Of a stretch of DNA of 64,000 nucleotides, positions 1-13,201 are shown piece after piece (position 1 is the stretch's first letter; each line of letters starts with the position of its first letter). A program made the position numbers and the translations under genes. The notes under the pieces are model-generated. The model was not told where the DNA came from. It worked only from the letters and a program-made list of their open reading frames with translations, and made no database searches. This DNA is from Chionoecetes opilio (taxonomy: Eukaryota; Arthropoda; Malacostraca; Decapoda; Majidae), in NCBI GenBank assembly GCA_016584305.1, contig JACEEZ010019115.1:303688-367687 (forward strand), given 5' to 3'.

Positions 1-165
1 TATATATAATTATTTTAATATAATAATTAATTAATTTAATAATCTTATTAAATATATTATATATTATTATTTAAATTAATCCCTTTTAATATATTTAGAT
101 ATTATATATATATAATTATATTTTAAATTTTATATAATATATATTATTATAAGATTTATCATTAG
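1..165. repeat. AT-rich low-complexity DNA
   Basis: Almost pure A and T with irregular TATATA and TTAATA runs. No coding frame or motif is visible. Confidence 0.8.
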
Positions 166-506
166 GTTGATTAAAGTACTAAATCTATTCAGTCATTTGG
201 GGGGTCCGTTGGGGTGGTGGTAAGGCAGGACATCATTAAACCCCTGCCCTCCCTTCACAACACCGTGCCTCCCCCCGGGCATGTTGCTGTTTGGGGCTCG
301 TTCCCTCAGTCAGTTTCCGCAGTCAGTCAGACCCGCCATTTACTCAGTCAGTTTAAACAGGGGAGAGGAAGAGGGAGGGAAGGAGGAAGGGAAGGGGGAG
401 AGGAAAGAGGGAAAAGGGAGACAGGGCACAAGTGGTGGATGAAGGATGACGAGATGAAGAAAACGATGAACAAAATAAGATAAGATATGAAGAATGGAAA
501 TAGGTA

Positions 507-510
<4 letters not shown>
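166..510. other. Non-coding, partly purine-rich spacer
   Basis: A short mixed segment followed by a GGGA/GAGG-rich stretch (about 360-420). The open frame here reads as a Gly/Arg/Glu-rich translation of the purine tract and matches nothing I recognise. Confidence 0.5.
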
Positions 511-546
<36 letters not shown>

Positions 547-920
547 GTTTAGCTATAGCGCCTGTAGGCCAAAAGGGGAGTCTTTGATGTGGTCGATCTC
601 GCCGTTGGTGGCGCAGGGTGGATTTTTAAAAGTGACAACCTGGTCTCAGGTTGAAAATCCCATTTTCTTGGGGATGTTTGAACTTCAGTTAAGGGCATGT
701 ACCCTAGAGTCCACAGCTCACACTCCCAATCGCAGACAGGTATAGCGCATATGTGGTTTTCTTCGGCACTACGAATGGATTGACAGTTACTCTTGGTGAG
801 ACTTACTCGGACCTTCTGCTCCCCGACCAGGCTCTTGAAAGAGTTTTCCCCGGCAGCATTCGAACTCGGGACATTGAGTTCAGCACTCCAAGACGCTAAC
901 CACTCGGCCACCGCCTCCCC
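511..920 (-). mobile_element. tRNA-derived SINE, family S1, copy 1
   Basis: Read on the minus strand, the element begins with a tRNA-like head. An A-box-like TGGCCGAGTGG lies at 900-910 and a B-box-like GAGTTCGAATGC at 857-868. A body of about 300 bp follows, ending in CCTACAGGCGCTATAG and a 34-nt A tail (poly-T at 511-544). The body recurs at 11976-12385 and, more diverged, at 32873-33215 and 44675-45000. A long A tail suggests a fairly recent insertion. No clean target-site duplication is visible. Confidence 0.85.
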
Positions 921-1332
921 CTGGAAGAAGATGGAAGATGGAAGAAAGAAAGAAAAAAGAAAGAAAGAAAGAAAGAAAGGAATGAAGGAAGGGAAGGAAA
1001 AGGATGGAGGGAGTGAGGAAGAAAGGGAAAATGGAAAGAGGAAGAAAGGAATGGAGAATGGAAGGATGGGAGTGAGGGAAGGAGGATGAAAGAGTATGAG
1101 AAAAAAAACTACTGATAAAGACTCACTAAAACCAAGAAAGCTTTATAACAGAGAGATAGAAAGATAAAAAGAAAGAGAGAAAGATAAAGAGAGAGAGAGG
1201 AAAAAAATAGTATGAGGATGAAAAACAATGTAGGGGAATAAGATAGGAATCAGGAAAAAGGAGGAAGGAAGGGAAAGAGAGAGATTAGAAGGGCGAAGAA
1301 AGATGGGGATGATGGGGGAGATATATAGATAC
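921..1332. repeat. Purine-rich low-complexity tract
   Basis: GAAA, GGAA and GAGA simple-sequence blocks. Apparent ORFs on both strands are Lys/Glu/Arg or Ser/Leu/Phe strings and are not genes. Confidence 0.75.
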
Positions 1333-1375
<43 letters not shown>

Positions 1376-1425
1376 ATATATATACTATTATATATTATAT
1401 ATACATAATATATATATATATACCT
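1333..1425. repeat. (TA)n microsatellite
   Basis: TA repeats interrupted by TTATTATA and TACATAA variants. The following 250 bp holds nothing recognisable. Confidence 0.85.
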
Positions 1426-1680
1426 ACAAAGAAAGCCACCCTCAGCAACTCTTCTATCTTTCTTTGACCCTCAGTCCTTCACGATATAAATTATAATAAT
1501 GTCGTCATTCCTTTAAGACTATGGAGGCCCATAATACCCTCCTTTCGTGATCATATTGCCGAGGGTGAACTGCGTTGTTATGTAGTAACTGTTGTATTAT
1601 GGGAAGAGGAAGAGGAGGAGGAAAGAAGAGATGCGAATGGAAGTTAATACAGAGCAAACACAGGAAGATAGAAATGAAGA

Positions 1681-2020
<340 letters not shown>

Positions 2021-4248
2021 TAGTATGAGAATGAAACAACAATGCAGGGGAATAAGATGGGAAACAGGAGAGAGGAGGAAGGAAGGGAGAGAGGGAGAGG
2101 AAGAGTAGAAGGGCGAGGAAAGATGGGGATGATGGGGGAGATGGGAATGGTACTGCAGCCAAATGAGTGTGTCGAGTGTGAGTGAGTAATAGCGGGATGG
2201 AGGATTGGGGAGGGAGGGGTAGGAGGTAGAGGAGAGGTGCTGAGGGCTCGACAGATTGATAAATTTCACACAGAACCTATTCAGAATTTCGGTGGTTAAT
2301 GCCTCTCCATGAGTTCAATTATCCGAAAATCGTGACGAAGAAAAAGAAAAAAATCGGTGAAAAACAGCGTAATGAAGAAAAGGAAAATAAGAAAGGTGAA
2401 AAAACTCAACTTTCGGGTGAGAACATATTTTCTATGATTTATTATATTATCAATATCTTTATGTATTTAGTATTCCACAAATTATATGTTTTTTGATCAC
2501 TACCAAAAATAATACAATACCCTAGTTCTCTGTGTCTGCGTATTTGCCTGTTTGTCTTTTTGTATCAATACAATGTAAGCTTGTTTATATATTTAATTAA
2601 TTATTGCCCTTTATAAATCTCCATTTCTGCCTATTTTACTATATTTATAGCGAACCAGATTAACATGTATATATGCTCATTCAGTCTTCATTCGAGTGAC
2701 CGCCCTCGTTGCCCCATGATGGGCTGTGATGGGGCGGGGCGGGGCGGAGGGCGGTAGTGAGGGGGGAAGTGAAAAATAAAATACAGTTGCGGGAATTCAA
2801 TAAAGCATCGATGGAGCCACATAGCTATACACCAGAGCTCGCATAGGAGGGTATCAGCTGACGTAACCGGAAGTGGCTTGGAATTTGAATTTTCGTATTT
2901 ACAATATAATCTATTATTTACACTCAGCAGTACCCAGAGCGTAACGTTATTGTAATTGAAGCGTTAGCTGTAGTTCGCTAGGGTTTATGACAGTGCGCAA
3001 AGTCTCAATACACATACACAGTTTTCACGTCAGTCGCCAATGGTTTCGCTGCTTCTTCTGTCCTGGGTGCCAGCAAGGCGCCGTGGGGGGCCCGCCATAC
3101 AGGGTGTGGCGTGACGTCATACAGTAAGAAGATCGTGATTAATAGGCAGAATAATCATGAGACAGGTACACACTATGAGTGTATCAGTATAACATCTACA
3201 TGGGTAATAAGATGTTACTACAGAAAGGTATAATATATAATAGGCAAATAGATGAATGAAATAAATAGTAATTGGCACCGGTGCATTGGAGGAAAAAGAG
3301 CTCTAAATTGCCATTGCATCATGGTAACAATGTTGCATCATGCTAGATAAATACATGACATAATTTATAGGTTCTATTTCAATAAGACACATAGGTTGTA
3401 CCTATCTAAAACTCCATCATCTTTTCATATTATGATGGTATATGACACGTACCAATGCAATAACATGTAGAAAAATTGCCAAGAAAATATAAATTGTGAC
3501 GAAAAGCTATTCACCATAGTGAGCGTCGCTTCCACAGCTATCAAGTATCGAAGGTTCAGTATATCAGGAATCACGACCTGGCAACCCTGATCAGGATACT
3601 GGGCAGAGTTACAGATTAGAGGGAGAAGCTTGACATCACACAGGTATGTCCCGTATTATTAAGCTACCAGATGATATTTAGGATATTTTAGCCATCTTGT
3701 TCACGAGCCATTGCTGCATATCGAGAGCATATATTACTTACGGTAAGACATACCTTCAATAAGATAATGGGAGTAAAACAAAGGAGTGCATAAACATTTT
3801 CTCTCACTTTTTTTGCTTCAACTCCCTATTATTCCTGTAATTTTGCTCACATTGAATGTTCATTCACTGTCTCGGAATCAGCACACTTTTCTAATTGTGT
3901 TGGTATGTGATATATACCAATGCAAAAATAAGGAGGTTGTAACACATGACAATAACGTAAAACTTGTCCGTCTGACAGTGGATCGCCGAATATCATTGTT
4001 GCATGCCCGCCATCCAACGTCGCCTGCTTCACTCCGCCTACCCATTGGGGTAGCGGATGAGTGCTCTAGTGTATAACGCTGTAGATGGAACACATACGAT
4101 TTTTCTAGGTTTTATTCTTCTTCCATCGTCAACACTAAAATACCGACGCTTGTGCTTTGTTGCATAAATGTTTTGAGATCAGTTCTTGATGACTCTTTTA
4201 CTAAAACTGAAAATAGTTTTTTGGGAAAGAGTCCTACATAAGAGTAAC
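2021..4248. other. Unassigned non-coding sequence
   Basis: About 2.2 kb of mixed composition, mostly AT-rich, with a GC-rich island at about 2700-2770 (GGGGCGGGGCGG) and another near 3075-3120. I see no splice-consistent coding pattern, RNA gene or clear transposon ends. The short ORFs at 3786-4093 look random. Confidence 0.4.
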
Positions 4249-4275
4249 TCTCTCTCTCTCTCTCTCGCTCTCTTA
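4249..4275. repeat. Short (CT)n microsatellite
   Basis: About 13 CT units with one CG interruption. The flanks are AT-rich and unassigned. Confidence 0.8.
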
Positions 4276-4577
4276 ATGTATTGAACACAAACTATATCAC
4301 TTCATAAACTGAAATACCATATATATTTATAAAAAAATAAAAATAAATAAAAATTAAGTATTCATAGAAAACAAAGATAAAAACATAAACGTCGAGCACA
4401 CTTAAATCTTACGCATATCCCCAAAAAGGCAGCGATTACATTAGGGGATGTGTAGCAAAGTAGCAATTACGAGGGAGAGATAAATGCCACATGGACAACT
4501 GAATAACAAACTTACATAAACATAAACCGTGATTATCTCCGTCACACGAACAAAGTTTGAACTCTTCTTCCTTCCCT

Positions 4578-4654
<77 letters not shown>
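4578..4654. repeat. (TAC)n microsatellite
   Basis: About 25 uninterrupted TAC units. The minus strand reads as poly-Ser. Confidence 0.95.
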
Positions 4655-4885
4655 TTACTATAACCTCTACTACTTGCATAACTAGAATTTAAGTGATAGT
4701 ACTCACCAATTCCAGCCAGGCATTCCAACGCACCTGAAAATAGACAATATTGAAACTAGGAGGATAATTATAATATGTATAATAAGAAGAAATGTAACAT
4801 TAAACATAATTATAGAAATACTAATAACAATAATAATAACAATAATAAAAAAATCACTAACAAATCGAATAACTTCTAAACATAA

Positions 4886-4911
4886 TAATAAACATACTAC
4901 TACTACTACTG

Positions 4912-4970
<59 letters not shown>

Positions 4971-4992
4971 GCTACTACTACTACTACTACTA
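4886..4992. repeat. (TAC)n microsatellite, second array
   Basis: TAC repeats with three TGC variants (for example 'ctactgctac'). The minus-strand reading is poly-Val. The array lies 230 bp from the 4578 array, separated by AATAAT-rich DNA. Confidence 0.95.
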
Positions 4993-5242
4993 GCAATAAC
5001 AATATTTACAAAAAAATAATAATAGTATTAATCCCAAAAAGTTACAAGTTAGTTACAATAATATCTAACAACTTTTCAAGAATTTAATTACAAACCTTCT
5101 CACGCCTGTTAACATGTCATCCAGAACAAAAATCTGACCAATGTTGCAGACATAAAAATTACATCCCTGACTTTATCCCTTCATTCCATTACTTGTTTGT
5201 TAAGATTACTGTAGCACATCATGTCTATTTCTCTTTCTTTGT

Positions 5243-5604
<362 letters not shown>

Positions 5605-5711
5605 ATGCAAGGACAAACACGATGCTTTTAATTAAAAGCGACTTAATACAACAATGCAACTAAAACAGACAAAATCTAAGACTTTCATAAATTATGGCTC
5701 ATCTTTTATAA

Positions 5712-5930
5712 TTATTTATCTTTGTCACCTCACGTGTATCACCAGGCAGGCAGGCAGACGACGACGACGGCGAAAACACCGACACCGCAGACACTGTAGG
5801 GCAACGTATAGGCACGGGTGACGTCGAGGGCGATGGCGAAAACGACACCGCAGACACTGGAAGTAGAAGCAACAGAGAGCTGCCGCCATCGGGACGCATA
5901 CGCTGGCGGCCAGACTGGCTGCAAATGTAA
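5712..5930 (+). pseudogene. Possible 3' end of an LTR-retrotransposon polyprotein
   Basis: An open frame runs from just after a stop at 5709 to a TAA at 5928-5930. It has an acidic Asp/Glu/Thr-rich stretch from about 5757 (four Asp in a row) and ends in a basic, Pro/Arg/Trp-containing tail (PPSGRIRWRPDWLQM). Acidic linkers followed by R-x-RPxxL-type tails are common at the C-terminus of Gypsy/Ty3-type polyproteins. The frame is followed within 200 bp by a G-rich purine tract and a short LTR-like unit, which is the usual order. No integrase or reverse-transcriptase core is visible, so the assignment rests on context. It could be chance coding. Confidence 0.4.
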
Positions 5931-6097
5931 CATGCCTTATGGTACAGGATGTTGTTGGGTGATTGTTCATCAGATTGGGATTGGGCACTATGTAAACTGT
6001 GGTTACGTAGCTTTTCAATATTGGGATTATGTTATTATGTAAAAAAAAATTACATACATGTATTACTATATGTAGGGATACATGTTGCTTTAATAAA

Positions 6098-6107
6098 GCG
6101 GGGGGAA
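6098..6107 (+). other. Candidate polypurine tract of an LTR element
   Basis: The run AAAGCGGGGGGAA (about 6095-6107) lies directly upstream of the TG that opens the LTR-like unit. This is where a plus-strand primer would be expected. The assignment depends on the LTR call. Confidence 0.4.
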
Positions 6108-6111
6108 TTGG

Positions 6112-6246
6112 TGTAGTGTTCCGATGTATCGCATGAACGAGGGTTCAGGTTCACGCGACGTGACTCGGTATAGAGAAATTAATAAAGCGCCAGTTACTGT
6201 CTGGCAGCCTTCGCAAACGCTCCTTGTTTCCTTACCCGACACTACA
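6112..6246 (+). mobile_element. Candidate short LTR (135 bp) ending at (CA)n
   Basis: The unit starts TGTAGTGT and ends ACACTACA, so it has an 8-bp perfect terminal inverted repeat with canonical TG...CA ends. An AATAAA lies at about 6181. A purine tract sits immediately upstream and the sequence after it is ACACACAC, so the insertion site appears to be a CA microsatellite. No 5' LTR partner is seen in the window, so this would be the 3' LTR of a truncated element or a chance structure. Confidence 0.5.

Positions 6247-6276
<30 letters not shown>
6247..6276. repeat. (CA)n microsatellite
   Basis: About 14 CA units directly abutting the candidate LTR end. Confidence 0.9.
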
Positions 6277-7952
<1,676 letters not shown>

Positions 7953-8162
7953 GCACACAAACACACACATGCAAACAGTCACACACACACACACATGCAA
8001 ACAGTCACACGCAAACAGTCACACGCAAACAGTCACACACACACACGCACGCACGCAAGCACGCACGCACGGAAACAGTCACACACACACACGCACGCAC
8101 GCACGCACGCACGCACGCGCGCACACGCGCACACGCGCACACACACACACACACAAACACAC
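7953..8162. repeat. Compound (CA)n/(CGCA)n array with AAACAGTCACAC units
   Basis: CA repeats alternate with several GCAAACAGTCACAC-type units (about 7970-8035 and 8071-8085) and a run of GCAC tetramers (8046-8120). It directly precedes the S4 SINE. Confidence 0.9.
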
Positions 8163-8165
8163 CGC

Positions 8166-8345
8166 CACGATGGTCAAATTGATAGCATGCTGGCCTGCCA
8201 TTCTGTGGTAGCCAGTTCGAAACTTCACTACTCCCGCGGATTTTTCACTGACAAATTTGGGCGGTCATATCCCTCTAGTCTTGAGCAAGGGGATGGGGGG
8301 GTGTGGTGTGAATCATGATCGTGACCATGGGTGAATAACACGAGC
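8166..8345 (+). mobile_element. tRNA-derived SINE, family S4, copy 1
   Basis: Starts CACGATGGTCAAATTGATAG, with an A-box-like motif and a B-box-like CAGTTCGAAAC at 8213-8223, followed by GGATTTTTCACTGACAAATT. The same order (CACGATGGCCAAGTGG, then GGATTTTTCACT, then TTTGGGCGG) recurs at 54131-54330, which defines the family. Both copies begin within about 12 bp of a CA repeat. The exact 3' end is uncertain. Confidence 0.65.
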
Positions 8346-9422
8346 AAAAAAACTAATACCGTGCGCTCACACGTTCACACACGCAATTAAAACTCCCCAA
8401 GTGGGAGGGCCTCTCCCCTTTTTTTTCTCGTATTAAGAACTTAAGGAAGAAATATAATTGTCCTCCCCTGAACGACTGGAGATGAAATTAGTAAAACAAC
8501 AACTCGAAACTCAATCTATTGTTATAAAAAAATCATAAATGGAAAAGCAGTTGTACTAAAATGTTACCACCATCGGTTCTTTACTGCATCATAAGCAAAG
8601 GCAAAATAATGCAAATATTCCTAAATAAACACAGAGGGGGAGGACAGAGAAGAAGATAATTAACAAAAAATACCACAGGAGCACAGTACGGAAGCAAAAT
8701 AATAATAACAATAACAATATATATATCATTATTATTAATATCAATAATAATATTATTATAAATAATAATAATAATAAAAATAATAACAATAACTATAATA
8801 ATAATGTTATTCCCTCTCACTATAATTAATTAATCACTGAAAAAATGTAAATATCGAAAAAAAACTATAGTCTCAAGCCAACAAGGCAAAAAAGGATAAA
8901 AACAGTGTATATAGAAAAGTTCCATGGGAAAAAAAGTAAATGGGCATAGCAAGACAGCTAACAACAAACAAACAAATTAAAAATTGCAAAATCCACCAAA
9001 CGAAACATAAAACATAAATCTGGTCAAATATTCAAATTTAATGTATTTAATGATCATAATAAAACAAAACACAATCTATTATTTCTATATTTTGTTCTTA
9101 TTTTGCATTTAATAATCTCTGAATTCTTTCCCTCTTTCCCGTTTTAAACCTCACGAATATTAATTAGTGGTCGTAGGTAAGATAATAATTGAGTTCCTTA
9201 CGCACCAAATTGATTGAAGAGGTAAGACTAATCAACAAGATACCTGGATGAAAGAGCACACCTGGATTAATTAATGAGATGAGAGCACGCAATCTTTTTC
9301 CAAGGGTTGTAGACGGGCTGTGAGTTTGTTCCCGTTATGAATAACCGGAATAAATACAAGTTTATATCTTCAATTGCAATTCAATAACATTCAATCATTT
9401 ACTAAGAAAAAGCCGTTTATTA
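8346..9422. other. AT-rich spacer with (TAA)n tracts
   Basis: Contains degenerate TAA/AAT trinucleotide repeats at about 8696-8810. Otherwise no gene, RNA or transposon end that I can support. Confidence 0.5.
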
Positions 9423-10398
9423 AGGCCCCGTCACACGATACAACATTTCACCCGGGGCCGTGAGGCGAGGGGTGGCCAGGCGTGCCTCTAAGCGCATGTT
9501 GCGGTCACACGGAGGCACATTTCAGGCGCGCGTCTTGTTGAGGCCCACCCGGGGAAAGTTTACTTTCCAGAGTAATTTCCCCCCTACCAAATAAGTTTAT
9601 CAATATAAATGATATATTGTTATCTTAGGAAATGTTTGTTATATAAGATTATCACACAAAAAACAATAAAACACACTAAATAAATGCCATTATGAGACAA
9701 GGAATGAATATGCATGAACAGTAAATTCAGTTAAACTTGGCCCCATATACAATTTTGCGAGACAACTTTTTAAATGGAGTATATCAAAAGAAGCGAATTT
9801 GTATTCTTATATTAGCTCTCCATTGATATATGTTGTTTTCTGATAAATTATTAAGCACCATGGATAAATTAGCGCTAACTAAATAAATAAGTCATCAATA
9901 GGGTAAATTTACCCCATATTTTTTTCATAGGGTAATTTTTACCATTTAGATATTTTTGTATTGCTAAATATCTTAGACCATCAAAACAAGAAAAGTTCGT
10001 TGATTTCGAATATGTCATCAAAAATTATATGGGAGCAACACTTGAGGAATTGCAGCGAGTTGAAGACAAAAAAGTGAGAAAAATGTTTATACACTAGTAT
10101 TACTTTTTGCTATATTTCTTATATTACAAAAAAAAAAATTTAACTTTATTGCACACATTGTCCTTACAAAAGTCATGTATATGTATATCCTCACAACGTC
10201 ACTGAAGATTAATAATTTGAGACATACGCTTGGTGAATTTGCTTTGGCATTGTGTGGCGCGCTATTTTTCCAAGATTGCTCGGCGTGACGGAATTCAGAC
10301 GAATCAAGTGTATAGCGAGGTGGGGGCATGGATTTGGTGTTTTCCGGAACGACCCTTGCTTGTCCCCGAGTGAAAAGTTGCATCGTGTGACGGGGCCT
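9423..10398. mobile_element. Non-autonomous PIF/Harbinger-like DNA transposon, 976 bp
   Basis: The left end AGGCCCCGTCACACGAT (9423 onward) is matched in inverse orientation by the right end ending 10398. About 37 bp pair with few mismatches, through a CCGGGG/CTCGGGG block. A TTA trinucleotide flanks both sides (9420-9422 and 10399-10401). GGCCCCGT-like termini with a 3-bp TWA target duplication are typical of the PIF/Harbinger superfamily. I see no transposase frame inside, so it is probably non-autonomous. Confidence 0.85.
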
Positions 10399-10467
10399 TT
10401 AGATAGATACATGTAAGTACAAGTAAAAAGCCAGTTTCCTTCTCAAATTGTTGATTAATGGGAGGAA

Positions 10468-10565
10468 TATAAGATTTCGAGAGAGAGAAAAATAGAGAGA
10501 AAATGAGAAAGTGAGAAAGAAAGAGAGAGAGGGATAGAGGGAGAGGGAAAAAAAGAGAAAGAAAC
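10468..10565. repeat. GA-rich low-complexity tract
   Basis: Imperfect GAGA/GAAA repeats. Minus-strand ORFs are Ser/Leu/Phe artefacts. Confidence 0.8.
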
Positions 10566-11048
10566 ATAAACCCTGGTACGGCAGTGTATATATTGCCCCC
10601 ATGTAAATTATCTTTTATTTTATCAGTACATTTCCTGACCTTTCCTTCAATTCATATAAGTTAATAATTATGCTCATCTTCTTTTTTCTATGTATGCATA
10701 TTGTGTACTATTTGTGCTGTCTATGCCTTCGGGCGCAATATGTTTTTTCTTTATTATCATCATAAACAACTTGAACTCAAAGCTTTCTTGTCCTCCCTTC
10801 TAATATGTCTTCCAATAGCCTTCCTCTCCTCTCCCTTTCTTCACTCGATCTTCTTCAAGCTATTTGTGAATTTGTTCCCAAAGTAAGTTGGTGCCACGTT
10901 TTTGTTTTGGCTGCGTCGGAAATTAATCATATTTCCGCGAAGGACGGTGCGGCAAGTTAGTGAGGAAGAGAAATGCGGATGTAAAGCAGAACAGAATTGT
11001 TTTGACAGAAGTTGTGATGAAATATGATTTGTGATGCCATAATACTGC
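10566..11048. other. Unassigned spacer
   Basis: Mixed AT-rich sequence between two GA tracts. Nothing recognisable. Confidence 0.4.
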
Positions 11049-11250
<202 letters not shown>

Positions 11251-11330
11251 AACCAGCTACAGACAGACATATTAGCAAATACAGACAAACGAATATGAGG
11301 TCAGATAATAATAGCGAGGAAGAAAACGAG

Positions 11331-11405
11331 GTGTGTGTGTGTATTCACCTAGTTGTATTTTGCAGAGCCTAAGGTACACTTGTATGGCCCGGTCTGCATA
11401 GCTAC
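11331..11405 (-). mobile_element. 3' tail of a LINE B/S2-type retroelement
   Basis: On the minus strand the sequence runs ...GGCTCTGCAAAATACAACTAGGTGAATAC and then into ACACACAC. This is a diverged version of the tails of LINE B (about 60719-60800, minus) and of the S2 SINEs (GGCCCTGTAAAACACAACTAG). Only about 65 bp are recognisable. Whether the source was a LINE or a SINE cannot be told. Confidence 0.65.
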
Positions 11406-11445
11406 ATTTTTTATTTGCTTCCTTAGTGCTCAGTGCTGGCCAGCA

Positions 11446-11964
11446 TCGTGACCTGGGGCAACAAGTGGCAAGTAAAATTCGCCCCTCACAAAACATAGCT
11501 GCTCAATGTCTCCAGGTCGAATGCAGCCCTGCGCCTTATCTGCGATGGGAAGACGCTGGTGCCCCAGGATGAGGTGGAGGTGTTTGGGGTCACCTACGAC
11601 TGCAAGCTGACCTTCACTTCAGAGCCCACATCGAGCGGCTTGCCAGAGAGGCATCTGAGAAGCTGGCATCCATGAGGAGGATGTCATGGCTCCTTGCCAG
11701 CAGGGGGTTGGAAATCCTCTACAAGGCGCAGGTTCGCTCTTCCATGGAGTACGCGTGCCTTGGGTGGGGCGGCGCGGCCAAGAAACACCTCGCTCTCCTT
11801 GACAAGGTACAGGATGGCGCGGTGAGGCTCATCAGGGACAGCGATGCCGGGCAGGAACCACGACTTCACAGCCTCCAGCACCGCAGAGACGTAGCGGGCC
11901 TCACTGTGATGTACAAGGTGCATTACCAGCGGATGCCTCACTTCAAACACTCCGGCAGCCCCTA
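11446..11964 (+). pseudogene. LINE D reverse transcriptase, C-terminal part (broken)
   Basis: Translating across frames gives a typical non-LTR RT thumb region. It reads TWGNKWQVKFAPHKT, then VEVFGVTYDCKLTF, then (after a frameshift near 11620) RRMSWLLASRGLEILYKAQV, then SMEYACLGWGG, then KVQDGAVRLI and LQHRRDVAGLTVMYKV. The pattern VFGVTYD...LYKAQVRSSMEYA...LDKVQ is diagnostic of Jockey-like LINEs. The frame is lost at 11964 where an S1 SINE is inserted. The C-terminus resumes at 12386. The catalytic FADD part lies upstream and is missing, so the copy is 5'-truncated. Confidence 0.85.
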
Positions 11965-11975
11965 GGGCGGGCCCA

Positions 11976-12385
11976 GGTTTTTTTTTGTTTTTTGTTTATG
12001 TTGGAGCCTATAGCGCCTGTAGGCTTATGGAGAGTCGTGATGTTGGTTGATATCGCTCGTTAGTAGCGCAGGCTGGATTTTTATAGTGACACCTGTGGTC
12101 TTAGATGAAGATCCCGTTTGTTGTGATGTTCAGATCTTCAGTTAAGCTCATGCTGCCCCTGGAGTTTCTCCGTCACATTCGCAATCGTAGAACAGGTTAT
12201 AGCTGCATGCGGGTTTCTTCAACCACGCGACGATGGATTTGACAGTTTCTCCTTGGTGGAACTTGAACTCGGGACCTTCAGCTCCCCTACCGGGTTCCTG
12301 AAGGAGTTGCCCCAGGGTAGATTCTAACTCGGGACATTGAAATCACCACTCCGAGACGCTAACCACTTGGCCACCGCCTCCCCCA
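11976..12385 (-). mobile_element. tRNA-derived SINE, family S1, copy 2, inserted in LINE D
   Basis: Collinear with the element at 511-920 over its full length. It has an A-rich tail (T-rich 11976-11999), the GCGCCTGTAGGC block, and the CCACTTGGCCA A-box complement at 12363-12373. The B box is degenerate (TTCTAACTC near 12320-12330). It separates RT codons ending near 11964 from C-terminal codons resuming near 12390, so it post-dates LINE D. No unambiguous target duplication is visible. Confidence 0.85.
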
Positions 12386-12745
12386 CTCCCCAAATTACTA
12401 CACGAGCCGTTGGCCTAGCCCCCGCATAGCTAATGCAGCTCTGCTGCCGTACTTGGCACCACCAGCGTCAGTTCGTTTACGTCTACGTGGGCTGGTGGAA
12501 TGCTCTCCTTGCCTCGCAGCCACGCCTTGTCGGTGTAACTGTTCAAAAGTTCAAGGAGCTTGTGAACGCGTGGCTACTGAGGTGAAGGCAATAAGATCAC
12601 AATTATCAAGAGTTGAGCATTTAGATAGGGAACACTAACTATGTCTCCTTTAGCCTGTAGATGTTACATTTATTTTGTAATGTGAATGGAAACATACTCT
12701 GTATTATGTTTTGTAGCAGTATAAATAAAAGAGAGAGAGAGAGAG
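12386..12745 (+). pseudogene. LINE D C-terminus and 3' UTR
   Basis: Reads TTRAVGLAPA, a stop, LMQLCCRTWHHQRQFVYVYV, WWNALLASQPR, then VQKFKELVNAWLLR and a stop at about 12570. A 170-bp 3' UTR follows, with AATAAA at about 12724, ending in (AG)n. The same C-terminus and UTR occur reverse-complemented at 23323-23590, which supports the 3' boundary at TATAAATAAAAG. It is separated from the upstream RT only by the S1 SINE. Confidence 0.8.
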
Positions 12746-12748
12746 AGG
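12727..12748. repeat. Short (AG)n at LINE D 3' end
   Basis: About 10 AG units directly after the AATAAA of LINE D, in the position of a tail. The 12749-13047 spacer is AT-rich and unassigned. Confidence 0.8.
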
Positions 12749-13049
12749 GTTGGGGGGGAAACACACACATGGAGTTCTTGGAGTGTCTGTTGTCTATAGT
12801 TATTACTACTTTACCTAACAATAAATATTTATTATGTATTCATGGAAAATACATCATAGATTTTATAACGTTGAATATTAGCGCGAAAAGCGACTTACAA
12901 TTACGTACTTATCACAAATTTCAATGAAAAATTATTTATATCTATAGTCTTAACATAATGGACTAAGCATTTACTTCATAATACCAATAATACACTGCAA
13001 GTCGTTTCACTCCACTATCACAATATTCTACCCTGAAGCCAGCTTGATG

Positions 13050-13053
13050 TTTG

Positions 13054-13093
<40 letters not shown>

Positions 13094-13155
13094 TACTACT
13101 ACTACTACTACTACTATTACTCCTACTACCACCACTACTACTACTACTACTAGTA
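13050..13155. repeat. (TAC)n microsatellite
   Basis: TAC/ACT trinucleotides with CCT, ATT and CCA interruptions. Forms the left flank of the transposon at 13202. Confidence 0.9.
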
Positions 13156-13201
13156 GTAATAATATTGAAAACAATACCACTACTAGTACAGCGGGTAAGC
13201 T

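Noticed and set aside
214..483. 89-codon ORF near the left edge
   Set aside because: The second half is a purine-tract translation and the first half matches nothing.
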